From: Paramagnetospirillum caucaseum
GTDB lineage: Bacteria > Pseudomonadota > Alphaproteobacteria > Rhodospirillales > Magnetospirillaceae
NCBI RefSeq assembly: GCF_000342045.1
Contig: NZ_AONQ01000035.1
Span: forward strand, 1 to 47,295
Length of the DNA: 47,295 bases
Direction of reading: 5' to 3'
Both the position numbers and the translations under genes were made by a program. Shown piece after piece: positions 41,902 through 47,295 of this stretch. Within the stretch, counting starts at the first letter, position 1, and the number at the start of each line of letters is the position of its first letter. Below the pieces are notes generated by a model. That model saw only the letters and a list, made by a program, of their open reading frames with translations. It made no database searches and had not been told where the DNA came from.

Positions 41902-41906
41902 ATGTT
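41878..41906 (+). promoter_or_regulatory. tRNA-Ala promoter
   Basis: TTGCAA (41878-41883), 17 bases, TATGTT (41901-41906), 45 bases before the tRNA. Confidence 0.6.
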
Positions 41907-41950
41907 CCGCCTCCACCGGCGGGGCCCCAAGCCCGCAGGGAACAAGTTTC

Positions 41951-42026
<76 letters not shown>

Positions 42027-42034
42027 AAATAGCG

Positions 42035-42071
42035 AAGGCCCGGTCAGCAATGACCGGGCCTTCTGCTTTTT
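42035..42071 (+). terminator. Strong terminator after tRNA-Ala
   Basis: AAGGCCCGGTCA (42035-42046), GCAA loop, TGACCGGGCCTT (42051-42062), then CTGCTTTTT. It lies between tRNA-Ala and the convergent hemerythrin-like gene. Confidence 0.95.
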
Positions 42072-42083
42072 CCGGGGCAAGGT

Positions 42084-42518
42084 TTACCGCTGTCCCCGGA
42101 GATAGATGCCGTTGTGGTTCAGCCAGTAGGGCCGCAGCTTGAGGTCGCTCTGGACGATATGGGCGGTGATCCATTCCTTGGCCAGGTCCGCCAGGTCGCG
42201 CAGCAGGGGGGTGGCATTGCCCCGGGCGTCCAACTCGTCGTAATGCTCCTTCAGGAGCTCGATCTTTTCCAGCAGTTCGGTGTGCTCGCGGTGGTGGGGC
42301 TCGGCGAAGGGGAAGGAGCATTCGCGCTGGACCTTCTCCTCGCGGCCGAAGGCGGTGCTGGTTTCCTCGTAGAGGCCGGTGAGGAACAGCCCCAGGGCGG
42401 TGTGCGGCCCCTGGCTGCCCAGGGCGCGCTCGAAATCGTTGATCCGCCCGATCACATGTTTGCGGGCATGATCGACCTCGGGGTGGCCGATCGTCATCGC
42501 ATCGCGCCAGACCAGCAT
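42084..42518 (-). CDS. Hemerythrin-like protein with incomplete diiron site
   Basis: 144 aa, bacteriohemerythrin length and helix order, opening LVWRDAMTIGHPEVDHARKH. By hand alignment, the ligands of one iron (His75, His79, His120) and the bridging Glu60 and Asp125 are present (AEPHHREHTELLEKI, then WITAHIVQSDLKL). The two histidines of the other iron are not: the DxxxH position reads R19 (VDHARKH) and the HFxxEE position reads A56 (TAFGREE). His17 and His21 lie near the first. Bacteriohemerythrins bind O2 via a diiron centre; this one may hold a single metal or have a shifted ligand. The start is ATG 42518. Confidence 0.85.
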   Translation of the reverse strand: MLVWRDAMTIGHPEVDHARKHVIGRINDFERALGSQGPHTALGLFLTGLYEETSTAFGREEKVQRECSFPFAEPHHREHTELLEKIELLKEHYDELDARGNATPLLRDLADLAKEWITAHIVQSDLKLRPYWLNHNGIYLRGQR

Positions 42519-42620
42519 GGCAGCCTCGCATCCCTGTTCCGCGTATATGTATTTTTACGCATGATCCGGGCGAGGTCCAGCCGCGACTGGTGACGATTCG
42601 TGGCGGCACCAAAAAGACTG

Positions 42621-42649
42621 TTGACAATGTTCCTAAGTGCCGATATATA
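42621..42649 (+). promoter_or_regulatory. Near-consensus sigma70 promoter of the phage-like module
   Basis: TTGACA (42621-42626), exactly 17 bases, TATATA (42644-42649) inside an alternating AT run. It is the closest match to consensus noticed in the window. Confidence 0.8.
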
Positions 42650-42760
42650 TATTCCTATCAACACCCGAGCTGCGTCCGACGCAGGGGTGTCGAGCCCGAT
42701 CCCTTCCCGATCTCATCCACCGGACAACCGGGCCAGCGGCCCGGCCCAGCGGATTTCCGG

Positions 42761-42821
42761 CGTCGTCCCGATGGCGCCCGGCCGCCGGCGCGCGCGGCCG
42801 GGCAGAACCGGCGGGACGACG
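42761..42821 (+). other. Nested stem-loop in the capsid mRNA leader
   Basis: Outer stem CGTCGTCCCG (42761-42770) with CGGGACGACG (42812-42821), perfect. Inner stem GCCCGGCCGC (42776-42785) with GCGGCCGGGC (42794-42803), perfect. The internal bulges are 5 and 8 bases and the apical loop is 8 bases. It ends 34 bases before the capsid ATG. Confidence 0.7.
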
Positions 42822-42855
42822 ACATCATCCACGCCCCCTCGCAGAGGAACAAAAC

Positions 42856-43674
42856 ATGTCCACAAGCGTCGTCAACGCCTACTCCACGCAGTACGGCCAC
42901 GAGGTCCATTCCGCCTACCAGCGCATGGGCACCAAGCTCCGCAGCACGGTGCGGAGCCGCAACAACGTCAAGGGTGCCATCGCCGTCTTCCAGAAGGTCG
43001 GCAAGGGCGCCGCCAGCACCAAGGCCCGCCACGGCAAGGTGCCGGTGATGAACATCGACCACACCGCCGTCGAATGCCAACTGTTCGACTATTACGCCGG
43101 CGATTGGCTGGACAAGCTGGACGAACTGAAGATCGAGCACGACGAGCGCGCCGTGCTGGTCAACGCCGGCGCCTACGCGCTGGGCCGCAAGACCGACGAA
43201 CTGATCATCACCGAGTTGGACAAGTCCGCCAACTACGCCTTGGACGGCACCACCGGCCTGACCCGGGCCAAGGTGCTGGAAGCCTTCGAGATGCTGGGCG
43301 ATGCCGACGTCCCCGACGACGACGGCCGCTTCGCCATCGTCGGCTGGAAGCAGTGGTCCGAGCTGATGGGCATCGAGGAGTTCGCCAGCACCGATTACGT
43401 CGGTGACAGCGATCTGCCGTGGAAGGGCACCCAGGCCAAGAAGTGGCTGGGCACCACCTGGATGCCCCATTCCGGCCTGACCCGCTCGTCGGGTGTCCGC
43501 TACTGCTACTGGTACCACAAGACCGCCCTGGGCCACGCCTGCGGCGCCGAGGTCAAGTCGGAGATCACCTACCAGGGCGACCGCGCCGCCTGGTTCGTCA
43601 ACAACTTCATGAGCCAGGGCGCGGCGCTGGTCGATGCGACCGGCGTGGTCTCGCTGCGCTGCCTCGAATCCTAA
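42856..43674 (+). CDS. Phage major capsid protein (podovirus type)
   Basis: 272 aa. The sequence has features of the T7-like or related phage capsid family annotated in many alphaproteobacterial prophages: an N-terminal helix (YGHEVHSAYQRMGTKLRSTV), VPVMNIDHTAVECQLFDYYA (about 76-95), DWLDKLDELKIEHDERAVLV, GAYALGRKTDELIITEL (about 116-132), GRFAIVGWKQWSELMGIEEF (about 158-177) and the C-terminal AWFVNNFMSQGAALVDATGV. It would form the head shell. It is first in the module and no scaffold or portal gene precedes it. AGAGGAAC lies before ATG 42856. Family assignment is by memory of sequence patterns. Confidence 0.75.
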   Translation: MSTSVVNAYSTQYGHEVHSAYQRMGTKLRSTVRSRNNVKGAIAVFQKVGKGAASTKARHGKVPVMNIDHTAVECQLFDYYAGDWLDKLDELKIEHDERAVLVNAGAYALGRKTDELIITELDKSANYALDGTTGLTRAKVLEAFEMLGDADVPDDDGRFAIVGWKQWSELMGIEEFASTDYVGDSDLPWKGTQAKKWLGTTWMPHSGLTRSSGVRYCYWYHKTALGHACGAEVKSEITYQGDRAAWFVNNFMSQGAALVDATGVVSLRCLES

Positions 43675-43687
43675 GGGAGCTTACCCC

Positions 43688-43957
43688 ATGGCCTACCAGT
43701 CCAAGGATCTGTCGGTCCTGGCTTATGCCAACGGCTTCACGCTGTGGCATTACACCACCGCCGACACCGCCGACGCCGTCGATACCGGCGGCTATTTCAA
43801 CGCCGCCTCGACCATGCTCCGCGTCGGCGACATCGTCGTCGCCAACGTCGATACCGCCGCCGCCATGAAGGCCGGCCTGTTCCTGGTCTCCGCCAATACC
43901 GGCGGGGTGGTCGACGTCAACGACCTGACCCAGATCGGCGGCGCCGACACGCGCTGA
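43688..43957 (+). CDS. Small phage structural protein downstream of capsid (89 aa)
   Basis: 89 aa, 13 bases after the capsid stop. It is beta-rich: QSKDLSVLAYANGFTLWHYT (about 4-23), FNAASTMLRVGDIVVANVDT (about 37-56), KAGLFLVSANTGGVVDVNDL. The VGDIV-type strand resembles small head-decoration or fibre-related proteins commonly found next to phage capsid genes. I cannot assign a precise function. It is followed by a strong hairpin, so it is probably co-transcribed with the capsid gene only. Confidence 0.6.
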   Translation: MAYQSKDLSVLAYANGFTLWHYTTADTADAVDTGGYFNAASTMLRVGDIVVANVDTAAAMKAGLFLVSANTGGVVDVNDLTQIGGADTR

Positions 43958-43973
43958 TCCGGCTTGCCCTCTC

Positions 43974-43997
43974 CTCCCCCGGAGCGATCCGGGGGAG
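43974..43997 (+). terminator. Hairpin after the capsid pair
   Basis: CTCCCCCGGA (43974-43983), GCGA loop, TCCGGGGGAG (43988-43997), followed by CCCCTTTC rather than a T run. It may attenuate transcription into the tail genes. Confidence 0.6.
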
Positions 43998-44082
43998 CCC
44001 CTTTCATCGCCATCACGATTCCGGCCCTGGCGCTCCGGCGGGTTTCCCCTCTCGCCCCCGCCGTGTCAGCCGCCGGCCGCCG

Positions 44083-44122
44083 CCCCGCCCCCGCGCGATC
44101 CTCATCCGCAGCGGGGGCGGGG
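44083..44122 (+). other. Perfect 12-bp inverted repeat before the tail genes
   Basis: CCCCGCCCCCGC (44083-44094) and GCGGGGGCGGGG (44111-44122), 16-base loop, about 55 bases upstream of the next start codon. Its role is unknown. Confidence 0.6.
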
Positions 44123-44178
44123 ATAGGAACTTCCGCCAGCCCCTCTCTCCGCGTCTTCCTCATCCCAGGAGAACCGCC

Positions 44179-44748
44179 ATGGCCCTGTCCGCCATCGCCC
44201 TGTGCTCGCGCGCCCTGATCCGTCTGGGCGCCGCCCCCATCGCCGGCTTCGACGACGGCTCGGCCGAATCGGAAGTGGCCGCCAACCTCTATCCGCCGCT
44301 GCGCGACGGGGCGCTGTCGTCCCATCCGTGGAGCTTCGCCACCGGCCAGATCACCCTGGCCCGGCTGGCCGGCGAGCCCCTGGCCGATTTCGCCCATGCC
44401 TACCAGCTGCCCGCCGATTTCCTGCGGGTGCTGTCGGCGGGGCCCAGCGGGCGCGGCTCCGGCCTGGTGTTCCGCCTCAGCGGCCAGCGCCTGCTGTGCG
44501 ACGCCGACGAGGTGGTGCTGACCTACGTCTACCGTCCGGACGAAAGCGCCTTCCCGCCCTATTTCGACCAGATGCTGATGGCGCGCCTCACCGCCGAGTT
44601 CTGCATTCCGCTGACCGAGAGCACCACGCGGGCCCAGTTCCTCTTCCGCCTGGCCGAGGACGAGTTCCGCCGCGCCAAGCTGATCGACGCCCAGAGCCAT
44701 ACGCCGTCGGCCATCACCGACTTTCCCCTGGTGGAGGTGCGGTCATGA
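44179..44748 (+). CDS. Phage tail tubular protein A (T7 gp11-like)
   Basis: 189 aa, close to T7 gp11 (196 aa). The N-terminal helix ALSAIALCSRALIRLGAAPI with GSAESEVAANLYPPLRDGAL (about 27-46) is the family's typical opening. PWSFATGQITLARL, YQLPADFLRVLSAGPSG (about 74-90) and a C-terminal segment rich in Arg/Glu (FRLAEDEFRRAKLIDAQSHT) follow. The protein forms the tail adaptor ring beneath the portal. It starts at ATG 44179 behind AGGAG, and its stop overlaps the next start (ATGA). Confidence 0.85.
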   Translation: MALSAIALCSRALIRLGAAPIAGFDDGSAESEVAANLYPPLRDGALSSHPWSFATGQITLARLAGEPLADFAHAYQLPADFLRVLSAGPSGRGSGLVFRLSGQRLLCDADEVVLTYVYRPDESAFPPYFDQMLMARLTAEFCIPLTESTTRAQFLFRLAEDEFRRAKLIDAQSHTPSAITDFPLVEVRS

Positions 44749-45173
44749 GCCTGCCCATCCTGACCAAGACCAGCTTCACCGCCGGCGAGGTCGACGTGGA
44801 CCTGGCCGGGCGCGGCGACCTGGCGCTCTACGCCAACGGGGCGCGGTGCCTGCGCAACGTGGTGGTGGCGCCCATCGGCGGCGTCCGCCGCCGTCCCGGC
44901 CTGCGCCATGTGGCCGCCGCCTGCGGGGCGGGCCGGCTGATCGCCTTCGAGTTCAACACCGAGCAGACCTACCTGATGGCGCTGTCCGGCGGCCGGCTGG
45001 ATATCTACGCCGAGGGCGACAAGGTCGCCGAACTGGAGACGCCGTGGAGCACCGCCCAGATCGCCCAGCTGAACTGGACCCAGAGCGCCGACACCCTGTT
45101 GGTGGTCCATCCCCAGGTGGCGCCGCGCAAGATCACCCGCACCGGGGTCGATGCCTGGACCATCGCCGAATGA
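44745..45173 (+). CDS. Tail tubular protein B, N-terminal fragment
   Basis: 142 aa before the TGA: SLPILTKTSFTAGEVDVDLA, LYANGARCLRNVVVAPIGGV then RRRPGLRHVA (typical of the beta-propeller start of gp12-like proteins), and LIAFEFNTEQTYLMALSGGR. The start overlaps the gp11-like stop. Confidence 0.65.
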   Translation: MSLPILTKTSFTAGEVDVDLAGRGDLALYANGARCLRNVVVAPIGGVRRRPGLRHVAAACGAGRLIAFEFNTEQTYLMALSGGRLDIYAEGDKVAELETPWSTAQIAQLNWTQSADTLLVVHPQVAPRKITRTGVDAWTIAE

Positions 45174-45203
45174 AGTTTCCACGAAGAGGACGGAATCCTG
45201 TTC

Positions 45204-46646
45204 GTGCCCACCCACAAATTCGCCGCCGACGCCGTGACGCTCACCCCCAGCGGCACCGGCGGTTCCATCACGCTGTCCGCCTCGGCGCCGGTGTTCGACG
45301 CCGCTCATGTGGGGCAGCGCTTCCGGGTGGGCGGCAAGCAGGTGCTGATCACCGGCATAAGCTCGGCAACCCAGGCCGGCGCCGAGGTCAAACAGACCCT
45401 GGCCGGCACCGCCGCCACCAAGGACTGGGAGGAGCAATCGTTCTCGACGCTCCGCGGCTGGCCGGTCTCGGCCTGCTTCCACCAGGGCCGTCTGGCCATC
45501 GGCGGTTCGCGCGATCTGCCCAACCGCCTGTGGCTGTCCAAATCCATGGACCTGTTCAACTTCGACCTGGGCAGCGGCCTGGACGACGAGGCCATCGAGT
45601 TCGGCCTGCTGTCCGATCAGGTGGATGCCATCCGGGCGGTGTTTTCCGGCCGCCACCTGCAGGTCTTCACCTCGGGGGCGGAATGGATGGTGGTGGGTGC
45701 GCCGCTGACCCCCACCAAGATCCAGCTCAACCGCCAGACCAGGGTGGGCTCGCCGGTGGACCGCTCGGTGCCGCCCCGCGACGTGGACGGCGCCACCCAT
45801 TTCGTCTCCCGGAACGGCCGCGACCTGCGCGAGTTCCTGTTCGCCGACGTGGATCAGGCCTATCAGGCCAATGATCTGGCCATGGTGGCCAAGCATGTGA
45901 TGAACCATCCGGTGGACCAGGATTACGATGCCGGCCGCCGCCTGTTCCATGTGGTCATGGCGGACGGGACCATGGCGACGCTGACCGTCTACCGCGCCGA
46001 GAAGGTCACCGCCTGGACGGTGTTCGAGACCCTGGGCGCCTTCCGCGCGGTGGCGGTGGTCGACGGCGAAACCTTCGTGCTGGTCGAGCGCGGCGGCGCG
46101 TGGTTCATCGAGTGCTTCGACGACGCCTTCAACCTGGATGCCGCCCTGGCCGGAACCCGCGAGACTCCCTCCGCCACCTGGAGTGGTCTCGGCCATCTGG
46201 AGGGGCGGAACGTGCGGGTGCTGATGGACGGAACCTCGGTCGCCGAGGTGATGGTGGCCGACGGGCAGATCACCCTGCCGGCCCCCGCCGCCGCTATCGA
46301 GGCGGGGCTGGCCTATGCCCACCGCATCGAGCCGCTGCCGCCCCAGGCCGCCGCCGGGCAGCCCATGGCCGCCGGACGGGCCGTCCGTCTGGTCCAGGCC
46401 TGCTTCCGGGTGCTCGACACCAAGGCGCTGTTCATCGACACCGGGCGCGGCGCCACGCCCATTCCCTTCCGCCGGCGCGGCCCCGACCGCTTCGCCACCC
46501 GGCCGCCGGCCTTTTCCGGCGACGTCAAGGTCCGTGCCATCGGCTGGACCCGCGACGTCATGCAGCCCCTGTGGCGGATCGAGCAGGACCTGCCGCTGCC
46601 CTGCACGGTGATTTCGGTGTCCACCGAGATCAAGGGAGCGGATTAA
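45204..46646 (+). CDS. Tail tubular protein B, C-terminal fragment
   Basis: 480 aa if translation restarts at GTG 45204; GAGGACGG lies 12 bases upstream, so a restart is possible but weakly supported. It has FSTLRGWPVSACFHQGRLAI then GGSRDLPNRLW (the family's central motif), TSGAEWMVVGAPLTPTKIQL, FVSRNGRDLREFLFADVDQA and the conserved RRLFHVVMADGTMATLTVYR. Confidence 0.65.
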   Translation: MPTHKFAADAVTLTPSGTGGSITLSASAPVFDAAHVGQRFRVGGKQVLITGISSATQAGAEVKQTLAGTAATKDWEEQSFSTLRGWPVSACFHQGRLAIGGSRDLPNRLWLSKSMDLFNFDLGSGLDDEAIEFGLLSDQVDAIRAVFSGRHLQVFTSGAEWMVVGAPLTPTKIQLNRQTRVGSPVDRSVPPRDVDGATHFVSRNGRDLREFLFADVDQAYQANDLAMVAKHVMNHPVDQDYDAGRRLFHVVMADGTMATLTVYRAEKVTAWTVFETLGAFRAVAVVDGETFVLVERGGAWFIECFDDAFNLDAALAGTRETPSATWSGLGHLEGRNVRVLMDGTSVAEVMVADGQITLPAPAAAIEAGLAYAHRIEPLPPQAAAGQPMAAGRAVRLVQACFRVLDTKALFIDTGRGATPIPFRRRGPDRFATRPPAFSGDVKVRAIGWTRDVMQPLWRIEQDLPLPCTVISVSTEIKGAD

Positions 46647-46666
46647 GAAACAACGGAGACCATATC

Positions 46667-47295
46667 ATGACCACATACACCCAGGTCGTCGATGCCGTGC
46701 CGCGCGTCCATTACGCGGCCAACGGCGTCCAGACCGCCTTTCCCTTCACCTTTCCGGTCTTCGACGCCGGGGACATGGAAGTGTGGATCGATCAGAATTT
46801 GCAGAGCGCCGGCGCCTATTCGGTGTCGGGCGTCGGCGTGGCGGTGGGCGGCACGGTGATCTTCACCGCCCCGCCGCCGCCGTCCACCAGGGTGACGCTG
46901 CGCCGCCGCATGGCGCTGAAGCGCACGGCGGAATTCCCCGACACCGCCATCGAGGCCAAGCCGCTCAACGACGCCCTCTACTACCAGGTGGCTGCGCTGC
47001 AGGAGGTGGCCGACGATGCCGCCCTGGCGGTGAAGCGTTCGTTCCGCAGCCTGTCCAGCGCCGATCTCACCCTGCCGGAACCGGCGGCGGGCCGGGCCAT
47101 CCGCTGGAACGATTCCGGCGACGGCCTGGCCAACAGCGCCGGTGATGTCGACGCCATCCTTCCCCTTGCCGCCGCCGCCGGGGCCACCGCCCAGGCGGCG
47201 GCCGGCGCGGCGGCAGCGAGCGCAGCGGCGGCAGGGGCGGCGGAACTGGCCTCGGCCGCCTGGGCGGCGGCGGCGGCGGCCTCCGCCGCCCAGGG
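46667..47295 (+). CDS. Phage tail fibre/tailspike protein, N-terminal part (incomplete)
   Basis: 209 codons visible; the frame runs off the right edge. The first 125 residues resemble the T7-type tail fibre N-terminal attachment domain: VHYAANGVQTAFPFTFPVFD (about 14-33), EVWIDQNLQSAGAYSVSGVG, PPPPSTRVTLRRRMALKRTA and FPDTAIEAKPLNDALYYQVA, then AVKRSFRSLSSADLTL. A long Ala-rich, low-complexity helix (from about 165) follows, probably a trimeric coiled-coil stalk. The start ATG 46667 has GGAG just upstream. The receptor-binding end lies outside the window. Confidence 0.8.
   Translation, partial: MTTYTQVVDAVPRVHYAANGVQTAFPFTFPVFDAGDMEVWIDQNLQSAGAYSVSGVGVAVGGTVIFTAPPPPSTRVTLRRRMALKRTAEFPDTAIEAKPLNDALYYQVAALQEVADDAALAVKRSFRSLSSADLTLPEPAAGRAIRWNDSGDGLANSAGDVDAILPLAAAAGATAQAAAGAAAASAAAAGAAELASAAWAAAAAASAAQ

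Larger units (their letters stand above)
42519..42855. other. Intergenic region between hemerythrin-like and capsid genes (337 bases)
   Basis: It holds the GCGTA/TACGC dyad at 42541-42560 (close to the hemerythrin-like start), an AT-rich patch, the near-consensus promoter at 42621-42649, and a roughly 200-base leader with a nested stem-loop at 42761-42821. I see no convincing gene; the frames are GC-biased noise. Confidence 0.6.
44745..46646 (+). pseudogene. Phage tail tubular protein B (T7 gp12-like) interrupted by an in-frame TGA
   Basis: A 634-codon frame begins at ATG 44745 and is interrupted only by TGA at 45171-45173 (codon 143), after DAWTIAE. The same frame resumes with SFHEEDGILFVPTHKF and runs to the TAA at 46644-46646. 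The two parts make one normal-sized tail tubular protein B of about 633 aa. The context (codon 143 within a sequence like AE-W-SFHEEDG) fits a TGG Trp codon changed by one base. The whole forms the nozzle of podovirus tails. Readthrough is possible in principle, but other genes in the window use TGA as an ordinary stop. Confidence 0.75.

Noticed and set aside
45171-45173. Genetic-code change (TGA read as Trp).
   Set aside because: Several ordinary genes here (for example typA, thpR, ybbA) end in TGA at the expected family length, so TGA works as a stop in this organism.

Overview
The window is high-GC (mid-to-upper 60s %, judged by eye), densely packed bacterial chromosome. Gene content points to an alphaproteobacterium, most likely Rhodospirillales and Magnetospirillum-like: a Fur-family Irr regulator with a His-His-His motif, the fdxA-carD pair, a FYDLN/TIGR02300 zinc-ribbon acidic protein beside aroA-cmk-rpsA, a class II type EPSP synthase, PAS-GGDEF-EAL signalling and a hemerythrin. 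The genus is inference; no rRNA or other decisive marker is present.

Layout. 1-2.6 kb (minus): the end of a nickel/cobalt ECF-type importer (NikK-like, CbiM/NikM, NikL-like, CbiQ/NikQ; the ATPase would lie off the left edge). 2.9-5.6 kb: ActP-like symporter and a DMT permease converging on a shared hairpin. 5.7-9.1 kb: a small orphan protein, a lipoprotein, a translationally coupled FIST-ThpR pair and a TesA-like arylesterase, which is divergent from the ybbA-ybbP ABC export pair as in enterobacteria. 12.4-17.6 kb: BI-1 family protein, DUF2189 membrane protein, an unusual J-domain protein and a PAS3-GGDEF(degenerate)-EAL phosphodiesterase. 17.8-19.9 kb: TerC, FdxA, CarD. 20-26.5 kb: a degenerate phosphatase with a DUF4197 protein, RutE-like nitroreductase, a deacetylase-like protein without zinc histidines, HNH nuclease, carboxylesterase, GluQ-RS, GST and a zinc-ribbon protein. 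26.6-29.8 kb: gamma-glutamyltransferase, Gpt, hotdog thioesterase, Irr. 29.9-34.2 kb: typA and a PfkB sugar/nucleoside kinase, an EI24 membrane protein with a frameshifted lipoprotein, and tRNA-Arg(ACG). 34.5-37.1 kb: coiled-coil lipoprotein, DUF2786-like protein, cNMP-binding protein, RatA/COQ10-like protein. 37.3-41.8 kb: rpsA, cmk, aroA (minus) and the FYDLN protein. 41.95 kb: tRNA-Ala(GGC), then a hemerythrin-like protein.

42.6-47.3 kb is different. A near-consensus sigma70 promoter and a strongly structured leader precede a podovirus-type virion module: capsid, small head-associated protein, tail tubular protein A, tail tubular protein B (interrupted by an in-frame TGA) and the start of a tail fibre. 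No terminase, portal, scaffold, integrase or replication gene is visible on the left side, so the module looks like an orphan, a decaying remnant, or the right part of a split prophage. It is the most unusual part of the window.

Other recurring themes are proteins of familiar folds that have lost metal ligands (phosphatase-like, deacetylase-like, GGDEF, hemerythrin-like) and three families of short dispersed palindromic repeats. One of these shows a compensatory base pair change between copies. All alignments were done by eye from memory of the families; no searches were run.
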